DNA of 64,000 nucleotides from Lachnospiraceae bacterium AB2028 (lineage in GTDB: Bacteria > Bacillota > Clostridia > Lachnospirales > Lachnospiraceae), in NCBI GenBank assembly GCA_000621425.1, contig JHYJ01000003.1, positions 98,913-162,912 on the forward strand. The letters run 5' to 3'. Shown here one piece after another: positions 53,657 through 61,913 of the stretch (within the stretch, counting starts at the first letter, position 1; each line of letters begins with the position of its first letter). Both the position numbers and the translations under genes were made by a program. The notes beneath the pieces were generated by a model, which saw only the letters and a list, made by a program, of their open reading frames with translations, was not told where the DNA came from and searched no databases.

Positions 53657-55051
53657 TTAATTTTCCCCAAGTATGTGCTCGCCTACCTTGTAGACATCCC
53701 CTGCGCCTATGGTCATTACCAGGTCTCCTTCCGAAACATTGAGAAGGATATGGTTTTCTATGTCATCAAAATAGCTGTAGTGGTAAGCTTCCTGCCCCTT
53801 GTCCTTGATTTTTTTCAGCAGGTCTTTTGAAGAAATCCCTATGGTATTCTTTTCCCTGGCCGCATAGATATCCGTAAGCAGTACCACATCTGCATCACTT
53901 AAAGCATCCGCAAAATCGTCCAGGAAAGCTTTTGTCCTGGTATATGTGTGGGGCTGGAAAACCACCCAGAGCTTTTTATGGGGATAGTTCTTTGCTGCCT
54001 TTAATGTAGCCCTTATCTCCGTAGGGTGATGGGCGTAATCGTCGATAACAGTTACGCCGTGGATCTCGCCCTTTTTCTCAAAACGCCTGTCTGTACCGTG
54101 GAAACCCTTGAGGGCATCCACAGCCGTTGCCCTGTCCACGCCTGCCACATCGCCTGCTGCCAGGGCTGCCAGAGAGTTGTAGACATTGTGCTCGCCTACA
54201 ACAGAAAGGGCAACTGAAACTGTCTCCTCGCTGCCGTCAGGGTTCTTTTTATGCATGGTGTAACAGCCATGTCCCATATCGTCATAGGAGATGTCCGTTG
54301 CATAGTAATCCGCACTGTTATCCTTTCCGTAGGTAATGACCCTGCATGAAAGATCCTTTGTAAGCTCTTTATAATCATCAATCTGTGAATTGATTATCAG
54401 TGTACCGTCCTCAGGCAGGAGAGACGCAAACCTCCTGAATGAGGAGCGGATGTCATTTATATCCTTGAAGAAATCAAGATGGTCCTCTTCAATATTGAGA
54501 ATAATAGCAACCTTGGGGAAAAATGAAAGGAAGCTGTTTGTATACTCACAGGCTTCAGCCACGAAGAAATCGTTGCCGCCGATACGCAGGTTTCCGCCTA
54601 TGTCCTTGAGTATTCCGCCCACTGTAATGGTGGGATCATCGTCAGCCTTAAGAAGTATCTCGGATACCATGGATGTAGTAGTAGTCTTACCGTGGGTTCC
54701 GCTGACAGCTATAGGAAGCCTGTAGTTGCGCATTATCTGTCCTAAAAGCTCAGCCCTTGTGAGCGTCGGAATTCCCTTATCAAGAACCGCTTTATACTCC
54801 TCGTTATCAGGAGATATGGCCGCAGTATAAACCATCAGGTCGATACCGTCAGTGATGTTCTCCTTCTTCTGGCCGATAAAGACTTTTGCGCCCTTTTCCT
54901 CCAGATGCTTTGTCAGCTCGCTTTCCTTCATGTCAGAACCGGAGATGGTAAAGCCTTCGGATAAAAGTATCTCTGCCAGGCCGCTCATGCTTATGCCGCC
55001 GATTCCCATGAAATGAACATGTATAGGTTTGTCAAAATCCACTTGGTACAT
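53657..55051 (-). CDS. murC: UDP-N-acetylmuramate--L-alanine ligase
   Basis: A 464-aa Mur ligase that adds L-Ala to UDP-MurNAc in peptidoglycan synthesis. N-terminal Rossmann motif HFMGIGGISMSGLA (about 13-26), ATP loop SGTHGKTTTT (117-126), EACEYTNSFL and the C-terminal DDYAHHPTEI are classic MurC. Length normal. ATG at 55051 with GAAAAGAG upstream. It has its own 3' terminator; the upstream nucleotidyltransferase gene is 88 nt away. Confidence 0.97.
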   Translation of the reverse strand: MYQVDFDKPIHVHFMGIGGISMSGLAEILLSEGFTISGSDMKESELTKHLEEKGAKVFIGQKKENITDGIDLMVYTAAISPDNEEYKAVLDKGIPTLTRAELLGQIMRNYRLPIAVSGTHGKTTTTSMVSEILLKADDDPTITVGGILKDIGGNLRIGGNDFFVAEACEYTNSFLSFFPKVAIILNIEEDHLDFFKDINDIRSSFRRFASLLPEDGTLIINSQIDDYKELTKDLSCRVITYGKDNSADYYATDISYDDMGHGCYTMHKKNPDGSEETVSVALSVVGEHNVYNSLAALAAGDVAGVDRATAVDALKGFHGTDRRFEKKGEIHGVTVIDDYAHHPTEIRATLKAAKNYPHKKLWVVFQPHTYTRTKAFLDDFADALSDADVVLLTDIYAAREKNTIGISSKDLLKKIKDKGQEAYHYSYFDDIENHILLNVSEGDLVMTIGAGDVYKVGEHILGEN

Positions 55052-55139
55052 ATCGTTCTCTTTTCCGCTGCCGCTTTTTTAATTTATAATAGCCCGAAAC
55101 ATTGCTGTCACGGGCCTGTAATTTTTTGTATATTATGCC

Positions 55140-56066
55140 TTATTCCCAGAGCTTGTCAGGGTATACTCCCCTTGCCTTGAGATCTGCAATTGATGCCATT
55201 ACGCCGGGCTTGTCTTCCTTGTAGGTAACACCGAACCACTTATCCTCAGATGAAAGCACCTTTACGGAAACCTCGTCCGCATTTACCATTTTGCCTACCT
55301 CTATAGGCAGGAAACACTCTGACTTAAGAGGATCAGCCGCAATACCGTTCTTAAAGAACTCATCCAGGGCCTTTCCTAACTTCGGGAATATTGACGGCTC
55401 AAAGCCCCACATATTCATTGATACAAGGGTATCCAGTCCAAGGCTCCCGGTAGTGCCGTCTGCCAGGGTGTAGACTGCTCCGTCTCCGCCCTTTTCGATA
55501 TGGGTAAGCTCGTCAATCTTGGAAAGAAATCCTTCTTCATCGCTCCTGCAGCATCCCCTGGATACATAGCCGTTGTCCGTCAGGGTGTTGCCAAGAAGGT
55601 ATCCCACCATGCAGTACGCTGCCTGGCCTTCTTTTTTAGAAACCGGATCATTCAGGAATCCGGCAAGAGTCTTATATGCACTCACGCCATAATAGTCATC
55701 GGAATTGATGACTGCAAAAGGCTCCTTTACCACGTCCCTGCAGCAATAGATAGCATGTGCAGTACCCCATGGCTTTACCCTGCCATCGGGAATAACTGTG
55801 CCTTCAGGAATGGCATCCATCTTCTGGTACACATATTCCACCGGCATCTTGCGGCTCACCTGGTCACCTATGCAGGAACGGAAATCAGCCTCATTTTCTT
55901 CTTTTATGATAAAAACCACTTTGCCAAATCCGGCACGGAGTGCGTCATAGATTGAAAAATCTATGATCTTGTGTCCTTCCTCATCCACAGGATCTATCTG
56001 CTTAAGTCCGCCGTAACGGCTTCCAAGTCCTGCTGCAAGTATTACTAATGTCGGCTTTACACCCAT
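55140..56066 (-). CDS. sugar-phosphate nucleotidyltransferase family protein
   Basis: A 308-aa NTP_transferase-fold protein. The loop VILAAGLGSRYGGLKQIDPV (G-x-G-x-R, metal-dependent) and the strand FAVINSDDYYG with metal aspartates are clear. It is not closely like GlgC, RmlA or GalU, and the sugar or alditol-phosphate used cannot be told. ATG at 56066 has GGAGG 7 nt upstream. It lies between a lipoprotein gene and murC, so an envelope or central-carbohydrate role is possible. Confidence 0.8.
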   Translation of the reverse strand: MGVKPTLVILAAGLGSRYGGLKQIDPVDEEGHKIIDFSIYDALRAGFGKVVFIIKEENEADFRSCIGDQVSRKMPVEYVYQKMDAIPEGTVIPDGRVKPWGTAHAIYCCRDVVKEPFAVINSDDYYGVSAYKTLAGFLNDPVSKKEGQAAYCMVGYLLGNTLTDNGYVSRGCCRSDEEGFLSKIDELTHIEKGGDGAVYTLADGTTGSLGLDTLVSMNMWGFEPSIFPKLGKALDEFFKNGIAADPLKSECFLPIEVGKMVNADEVSVKVLSSEDKWFGVTYKEDKPGVMASIADLKARGVYPDKLWE

Positions 56067-56097
56067 GTTCTTACCTCCGTTGTCATACTTTTTATCT

Positions 56098-56688
56098 CTA
56101 TTCCCTCACCAGTTCAATGCTATTCTGGCTCTGTTCGTATTCTGCCGCCCATTTTGACCCCGGCTCTATCTGGTATATAAGAGTAAATACCTTCTGATCC
56201 GTGACATAAATAAACATGGCCATACTATAGTCCTTCTCATCTTTGCGGTAGACCATGCGTGTCTTGATTCGCCTAACTCCTTCACCAAGGTCCTCATTGT
56301 AAAATTCCGTAATAGCGGCATTGCTGCTGACATCACGGTTAAGCTCAGCCTGCATGTCTTCCTTGGTCAGTATGCTGTAATCATCTCCTGGATCCCTTTC
56401 CCTTACTTTATAGGCAATATAAGAATCGTCTACGGACATGGGTCCTTTATAAACCTTATCATCCTCCGTATTGCCGGTGGATTCCGTGAATCCCTCCGGA
56501 ACTGAAAAAGCCAGGCCTGAATAGGTAACAGGCGCAGGAAGGTTTAACGTTACATTTTCTGACACGGAATTATCCGATACTGCTGAATTATCCGATACAT
56601 TACCCGGATCATTTTCACATCCCGCTGCCCCCAGCATAAGGACCGTCAATAACATTACCGGGACTATTCTTTTATTATTCAAAAACAT
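56098..56688 (-). CDS. hypothetical lipoprotein
   Basis: A 196-aa protein with a lipoprotein signal: Lys/Arg near the N terminus, hydrophobic VMLLTVLMLG, then a Cys near residue 24 (GAAGC). A Ser/Asn/Val-rich linker (SDNSAVSDNSVSEN) precedes a compact domain of about 150 aa (LAFSVPEGFTEST, YSMAMFIYVTDQKVFTLIYQIEP). The domain pattern resembles PsbP-like or DUF4367-type lipoproteins but I cannot assign it. ATG at 56688 is preferred to one ten codons earlier. It lies 31 nt upstream of the nucleotidyltransferase in the other direction of reading, following that gene. Confidence 0.65.
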   Translation of the reverse strand: MFLNNKRIVPVMLLTVLMLGAAGCENDPGNVSDNSAVSDNSVSENVTLNLPAPVTYSGLAFSVPEGFTESTGNTEDDKVYKGPMSVDDSYIAYKVRERDPGDDYSILTKEDMQAELNRDVSSNAAITEFYNEDLGEGVRRIKTRMVYRKDEKDYSMAMFIYVTDQKVFTLIYQIEPGSKWAAEYEQSQNSIELVRE

Positions 56689-56816
56689 AAAACTTACCTG
56701 TTTAGTGCAACATAACATATCAACATCCGTTATATGATACCACTATTTTAGTAATATGAACACCTTTTATGTAAACTAAATCGCGCAGGTGGCTTTCAGC
56801 CCGTGCGATAATAATA

Positions 56817-56842
56817 AAACCACGGGACGAATCCCGTGGTTT
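56817..56842 (-). terminator. rho-independent terminator after pgi
   Basis: AAACCACGGGA / TCCCGTGGTTT, 11-bp stem with a 4-nt loop, followed on the minus strand by TTTTATTATT, 29 nt after the pgi stop. A second hairpin (TCGC.../...GCGA, 56781-56809) follows. Confidence 0.88.
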
Positions 56843-56871
56843 GCTGAATCATTTATAAGGCCTATTACCTA

Positions 56872-58452
56872 TCAGATTTCAAACAGGTCGCTGAATTCCT
56901 TAAGCGCACCGTCTGTCTCGTGAGCAAGAACCTTCTTTGCAAGTACCTTACCAAGCTGTACGCCTTCCTGGTCGAAACTGTTTACATTCCACAGGAATCC
57001 CTGGAACATGATCTTGTTTTCAAAGTGTGAAAGCAGTGCACCCATTGACTCAGGTGTAAGCTGGTCACCTACGATGATGCTGGAAGGACGGTTTCCTGCG
57101 AACTTCTTGTTGTTGTTCTCGTCATCCTTGCCGCAAGCGAAAGCGATAATCTGAGCAACTACGTTTGCGCAGAGCTTCTTCTGGCTGGTGCTGCCCTGGA
57201 TGTCTACATCAACACCCAGCTGGCTGTCCTTGAAACCGATGAACTGAAGAGGAATGATATCAGTTCCCTGGTGAAGCAGCTGATAGAAAGAGTGCTGTCC
57301 GTTTGTTCCCGGCTCACCGAAAAGAACAGGACCTGTAGGATAGCTTACGAACTCGCCGAAACGGTTAACGCTCTTACCGTTGGACTCCATGTCTGCCTGC
57401 TGAAGGTGTGCAGGGAAACGGCTGAGCGCCTGTGAGTAAGGAAGCAGTGCTGTTGAAGGGAAACCAAGTACGTTTCTCTCATATACGCCGATAAGAGCAT
57501 CCAGCATTGCAGGATTCTCCTTAACATTCTTGTTGGTTGCAAGCTTGTCTTCCTCAGCTGCACCGTTCAGGAAACTTGCGAACACCTCAGGTGTGAATGC
57601 AAGTGAAAGCACTGCACCGCCTACTGCTGAAGTGGAAGAAAATCTTCCGCCGATGAAATCATCCATGAAGAATGCCTGAAGGTAATCGCTGTTGCCTGCA
57701 AGAGGTGAAGTCTCACTGGTAACTGCTACCATATGCTTTGAAGCATCAAGGCCAGCCTTCTTAAGAGCATCCTTTACGAAAGACTCATTTGTAAGTGTCT
57801 CAAGTGTAGTACCTGACTTTGATACAAGTACGAAAAGTGAATGAGCAACATCAATTCCCTGAAGAACGCCTGCTGCATCATCAGGATCCACGTTGCTGAT
57901 GAACTTTGCTTCCATGTTGAAGTTGCCGGTCTTTCTTGCCCAGTTCTCAAGTGCTATGTAGATAGCACGGGGACCAAGGTCGGAACCACCGATACCGATC
58001 TGTACAACAGTCGTGAACTTCTCGCCTGCACCGTTTACAATCTTGCCTGCATGTACGTCATTAGCAAAGTCAGCGATCTTCTTCTGCTGTGCTACATAAA
58101 ACTCTCTCTTGTTTACGCCATCCTTTACAACGTCGTTACCGAGCTGTGAACGGGTAAGCTGATGGAGAACCAGTCTTTTCTCACCTGTATTGATGACTTC
58201 ACCGTTGTAAAGAGCCTCAAACTTTTCTATAAGCTGTGCTTCTTCGGCAAGCTTTGCAAGTCCGTCGATGATGTCGTCATTTACAGCCTTTGCAGCATAG
58301 TTATAATTAAGGCCTGCTGCCATGGGCATTGTATATTTCTTCACACGGTCAGCTCCGCTGTCACCGCTCATTACATCCTTTAAAACTACCTTTTCCTTTT
58401 TCTCTAATTCCTTGTAAGAACCCAGCGTATCAAGGTTATTCCATGCAACCAT
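56872..58452 (-). CDS. pgi: glucose-6-phosphate isomerase
   Basis: A 526-aa SIS-fold enzyme interconverting glucose-6-P and fructose-6-P. Conserved stretches: IGIGGSDLGPRAIY, VSKSGTTLETLTNE, SSTSAVGGAVLS, the catalytic-region FGEPGTNGQHSFYQLLHQG and, near the end, QEGVQLGK. ATG at 58452 has CGGAGG about 9 nt upstream. It is a single gene ending at a strong terminator, with structured repeats upstream. Confidence 0.96.
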   Translation of the reverse strand: MVAWNNLDTLGSYKELEKKEKVVLKDVMSGDSGADRVKKYTMPMAAGLNYNYAAKAVNDDIIDGLAKLAEEAQLIEKFEALYNGEVINTGEKRLVLHQLTRSQLGNDVVKDGVNKREFYVAQQKKIADFANDVHAGKIVNGAGEKFTTVVQIGIGGSDLGPRAIYIALENWARKTGNFNMEAKFISNVDPDDAAGVLQGIDVAHSLFVLVSKSGTTLETLTNESFVKDALKKAGLDASKHMVAVTSETSPLAGNSDYLQAFFMDDFIGGRFSSTSAVGGAVLSLAFTPEVFASFLNGAAEEDKLATNKNVKENPAMLDALIGVYERNVLGFPSTALLPYSQALSRFPAHLQQADMESNGKSVNRFGEFVSYPTGPVLFGEPGTNGQHSFYQLLHQGTDIIPLQFIGFKDSQLGVDVDIQGSTSQKKLCANVVAQIIAFACGKDDENNNKKFAGNRPSSIIVGDQLTPESMGALLSHFENKIMFQGFLWNVNSFDQEGVQLGKVLAKKVLAHETDGALKEFSDLFEI

Positions 58453-58516
58453 TTTTCTTTTCCTCCGTTTATTGTTCTTATTTCAAGGCAGGGACAAGCA
58501 TCCCTGCTTTTTTACC

Positions 58517-58831
58517 AGCAAATTATAACTGTTCAGAACCTATCGGTTCTTCCAGTTACGGCAGCCCGCAATTATAAATTTGCTTTGCAAATGGCGGGCT
58601 GCCATTGCCAAATTCACGCATTTGTACGCCCTCAGCAGCAAGTGCTTCGGGCTGTCCTGAGCAACTACAGCAAATTATAACTGTTCAGAACCTATCGGTT
58701 CTTCCAGTTACGGCAGCCCGCAATTATAAATTTGCTTTGCAAATGGCGGGCTGCCATTGCCAAATTCACGCATTTGTACGCCCTCAGCAGCAAGTGCTTC
58801 GGGCTGTCCTGAGCAACTACAGCAAATTATA
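58517..58831. repeat. perfect 152-bp tandem duplication of a multi-hairpin repeat
   Basis: Copy 1 is 58517-58668, copy 2 is 58669-58820, identical base for base, followed by the first 11 bases of a third unit. Each unit holds three hairpins: TAACTG...GAACC-tatc-GGTTC...CAGTTA; GGCAGCCCG...CGGGCTGCC around ATTTGC-ttt-GCAAAT; and CTCAGCAGC...GGCTGTCCTGAG. No coding frame is credible. A shortened relative lies at 4709. It fills the gap between the third kinase and pgi; it might act as an mRNA 3' structure for the kinase gene. Confidence 0.9.
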
Positions 58832-58863
58832 CTTTATAGGCATAATATACTCAAGTGTGAATG

Positions 58864-61458
58864 TTACTTCAGTTCCCTGGCCATACCCTCGGGAAGATAT
58901 GAGTAGATCATCTCCTCAAGCTTTGCAGGATTTATGGGCTTGGTGAGATAGTCGGTAAAACCGGCCTCCATATATGTATCCTTCGCTCCGGATATGGCAT
59001 TGGCAGTAAGGCATACTATGGGCGTTTTCGCATTGGGATTGTCCGAATATTTTTCCCTGAGTTCCTTAAGCGTTTCTATTCCATCCATGACAGGCATCAT
59101 GTGGTCAAGAAATATGATGTCGTATTTATTCTTAATGGCAAGTTCTATGCATTCCTGACCGCCGGTAGCGGAATCCACCTTGATCTCCGTCTTTTTAAGA
59201 AGCCCTTTAAATACCACTATATTGATGGGAGTATCATCCACCATAAGGACATGTGCATCGGGAGCAACAAACTTAGGCACGTACTTTTCCTTTGAAGAAT
59301 CCGTATCGGTAGCCTTTTCATAGTCGCCGATGGGTGTCCAGTTCCTGACAGGCTGTTTGATTTCAAATGAGAATACGGAGCCCTTGCCATACTCGCTTTC
59401 CACATTAAGCTCGCCACCCATCATATTGAGAAGGTTACTTGTGATATTCAGTCCGAGTCCCGTTCCCTCAATATTCCTGTTCCGTTTTTCATCAAGCCTT
59501 ACAAACTGGGCAAAAAGCTTTTCCATATCTTCCTTCTTAACGCCCATTCCGGTATCCGTTACGGAAACCTTCAGTCCGATGGTATCCCCTGCACCTTTAT
59601 TTCCGCTGAAGCCTACCTTAAGGGTAACGCTTCCCTTTTCGGTATATTTAACAGCGTTGGTCAGCAGGTTTGTGATCACCTGCTTGATCCTTATCTCGTC
59701 ACCGAAAAGCGCACCGGGAAGCTCCGGATCGATATCCATGATGAACTTAAGTTCCTTGGCATCAACCTTGGGCCTGATAAGGTTCTTCAGGTCATTTAAA
59801 AGTGACCTCGTCTCATATTCCACAGGAATGATATCCATCTTGCCGGATTCAATCTTGGAGAAATCAAGGATATCATTGATCAGCACTAACAGTGATGTAC
59901 CGGCACTCTTGATATTATTTGCATAAGATATGATCGAAGGATCGTCGCATTCGCGAAGGATCATTTCGTTCATTCCCAAAACTGCAGTGATAGGAGTCCT
60001 GATCTCATGGGACATATTGGAAAGGAACGCCGACTTGGCCTCACTGGCCGCAACTGCACTGTCAGAGATATTCTTAAGCCTTTCTCTTTCTTCTCTTTCC
60101 CTTGTGATATTCTCAAGCATCCATAATACATGAGATACCCGGCCATCCTTAGTCCTTTCAGAAACTATGAGCCTTGCTCTTACCCAGATATTGCCGAAAC
60201 TCTGGTACTCAACAGTCAGCGTATCCACATCCTTCATACGCTCATCTATGGTATTCATATCCGTAAACTCAACGGCAGCCTTCTTTGTGGGTGATTCCGG
60301 AAGGTTATTCATGATATTGAAAAATACTTCGTTCAGATTATGGTCAACGGACGCAACCGCTTGGGAAATAGCGGGATTGACATTTTTTATCTCTATTACA
60401 TTTCCGTTGATCACATCCAGGTCACAGAGTGACATGTAGATATCAGCCGTAGAATTGATAACCTTCTGCAGCCTTTCGTTTGCCAGCTCCTTTTTGCCGG
60501 AGCTGATAGTAATAGTGGTAAATATCAGAAGGGTGAGAATTATGGATACAACGCTCAGTATTACTATGAGCCTGATAGGTCTGTAAACTTTATCCGAATC
60601 AGCATATGTGATACTGTACCATTCCCCATTGATTGGACACGAATATACTGTATAACTTATATTGTCGTACTTTATGTCAAAGCTGTTTTCATCTGAATTC
60701 ATTACCGTAGTCAGTATATAACCGCCTATATTGTCCTGGTCCTCAAGATAATTATTTCCGCGCTGACTGCTGTCTGTATGTGCTACCACAAAACCCTCAT
60801 TACTAAGGACCATGCTTATCGACGAAAGACCTTTTGTATCTGTTTTTTCAACAATGCTCTGAATTTCTTCAAGGGTAACGTCGATAGCAACAACACTTTT
60901 GCCATCAGAAAGTACCTTTGCAAGTGTCATGATCACCTGGCCGGTATATAGGTCAAGATATGGGTCTATAAGCATTACATCACCATTTCCCTCTACTGCC
61001 TTAATATACCAGGGGCGTTCCGTAGGAACAAAGCCTTCATAGGGTTCCCACCCCAGGCCGTCGTAATACTCACCGTCTATACAGGCATAAAGTCCGGTGG
61101 ATCCCGGAAGCGTAGTCTTTATGATGACATCTGATTCATGCTGGATAAAATCAAGGATTTCCTGTTTAGAATCTCCCTCTTTTATCATGTTGTCGATGGT
61201 ATAGCTTGAAATCTCAAGGGCATTTATTCCTGTGGAAAGATACAGTTCGATATCACCCGCTGTGTTTTCAGCACTGAGCTCGCCACCTTCAAGAATACTT
61301 TTCTTGGCGTAATTCTGAAGAAGTCCGTTGTAAACAAAGATTATTATAATAAAGATCAGGGCTAAGACAGGAAAGATCAGGGCATTCTTCATTCCGGACC
61401 AGCCCATCAGGTCCGAGAATTTAATATTATTCTTTTTCTTATTATCCTGTTTTCCCAT
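58864..61458 (-). CDS. membrane hybrid histidine kinase: dCACHE - PAS - HisKA - HATPase - REC
   Basis: An 864-aa protein: TM1 (ALIFPVLALIFIIIIFVY), extracellular dCACHE domain, TM2 (LIVILSVVSIILTLLIFTT), a PAS-like region (about 345-470, ending in RVSHVLWMLENITRE), HisKA (SHEIRTPITAVLGM), HATPase (TGLGLNI) and a receiver (DDTPIN, FLDHMMPVMDG). No HPt. The dCACHE matches the amino-acid motif except that the first Tyr is Phe (FVPTERPWY). The transmitter and receiver are close paralogues of the kinases at 7018 and 9920. Start at ATG 61458 (GGGGGAG upstream); a longer frame has no site. A promoter lies just upstream. Confidence 0.86.
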   Translation of the reverse strand: MGKQDNKKKNNIKFSDLMGWSGMKNALIFPVLALIFIIIIFVYNGLLQNYAKKSILEGGELSAENTAGDIELYLSTGINALEISSYTIDNMIKEGDSKQEILDFIQHESDVIIKTTLPGSTGLYACIDGEYYDGLGWEPYEGFVPTERPWYIKAVEGNGDVMLIDPYLDLYTGQVIMTLAKVLSDGKSVVAIDVTLEEIQSIVEKTDTKGLSSISMVLSNEGFVVAHTDSSQRGNNYLEDQDNIGGYILTTVMNSDENSFDIKYDNISYTVYSCPINGEWYSITYADSDKVYRPIRLIVILSVVSIILTLLIFTTITISSGKKELANERLQKVINSTADIYMSLCDLDVINGNVIEIKNVNPAISQAVASVDHNLNEVFFNIMNNLPESPTKKAAVEFTDMNTIDERMKDVDTLTVEYQSFGNIWVRARLIVSERTKDGRVSHVLWMLENITREREERERLKNISDSAVAASEAKSAFLSNMSHEIRTPITAVLGMNEMILRECDDPSIISYANNIKSAGTSLLVLINDILDFSKIESGKMDIIPVEYETRSLLNDLKNLIRPKVDAKELKFIMDIDPELPGALFGDEIRIKQVITNLLTNAVKYTEKGSVTLKVGFSGNKGAGDTIGLKVSVTDTGMGVKKEDMEKLFAQFVRLDEKRNRNIEGTGLGLNITSNLLNMMGGELNVESEYGKGSVFSFEIKQPVRNWTPIGDYEKATDTDSSKEKYVPKFVAPDAHVLMVDDTPINIVVFKGLLKKTEIKVDSATGGQECIELAIKNKYDIIFLDHMMPVMDGIETLKELREKYSDNPNAKTPIVCLTANAISGAKDTYMEAGFTDYLTKPINPAKLEEMIYSYLPEGMARELK

Positions 61459-61490
61459 CACACTCCCCCGCAAAAAGAAAATATATCTAA

Positions 61491-61519
61491 ATTTTACCTT
61501 CATATTATTTATGCGTCAA
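61491..61519 (-). promoter_or_regulatory. promoter for the third hybrid kinase
   Basis: On the minus strand TTGACG (61519-61514), 17 bp, TAAAAT (61496-61491). Near consensus; divergent from the trpB T-box promoter. Confidence 0.65.
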
Positions 61520-61538
61520 TCTGATTAAAATTTTCTTA

Positions 61539-61568
61539 TTGACATTCATTTTTCATCTGTGTTACACT
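61539..61568 (+). promoter_or_regulatory. promoter for T-box-trpB
   Basis: TTGACA (61539-61544), 18 bp, TACACT (61563-61568) preceded by TGT, which makes it an extended -10. Predicted start about 61575. Confidence 0.7.
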
Positions 61569-61589
61569 CAGATAAACCGTTGAAGAAGA

Positions 61590-61851
61590 GTGAGTAAGTT
61601 TAGACCTCCTTTTCAGAGAGAGCTGCGGGTGGTGTGATCGCAGTAAAAGTGTTTAAGCCGAATGGACTTCTGAGGGCGAGCAGAAACGGGGAACCGGAGT
61701 ATGTGAGACGGAGCGGAACTCCGTAAAAAAATCCGGCATATGATAGTATGCTTAAGTGGGTGTTTGATACACCAAGCCGGGTGGCACCGCAGGATGAGAA
61801 TATTCATACCTGTCCCAGCAGTAAGAAAACTGTGGGACAGGTATTTTTTTG
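61590..61851 (+). ncRNA. T-box riboswitch, Trp specifier
   Basis: The conserved antiterminator T-box is CGGGTGGCACCGCA (61778-61791). It is followed by a rho-independent terminator: ATACCTGTCCCA (61806-61817) pairs with TGGGACAGGTAT (61833-61844), with CAGT/ACTG extending it, then a T run. Stem I begins near 61590. In the specifier region the triplet after CCGAA is TGG (61663-61665), the Trp codon, consistent with the trpB gene downstream. Uncharged tRNA-Trp would stabilise the antiterminator. The specifier assignment is by inspection. Confidence 0.85.
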
Positions 61852-61913
61852 TTCCACCATAACAGATTTGTGTACACATATAAAAGTGTACAGACAAAAG
61901 AAAGGAGACAGAT

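Noticed and set aside
58517-58831. CRISPR-like array or IS element in the 152-bp repeats
   Set aside because: The units abut without spacers, are too long for CRISPR repeats, there are no cas genes and no transposase frame.
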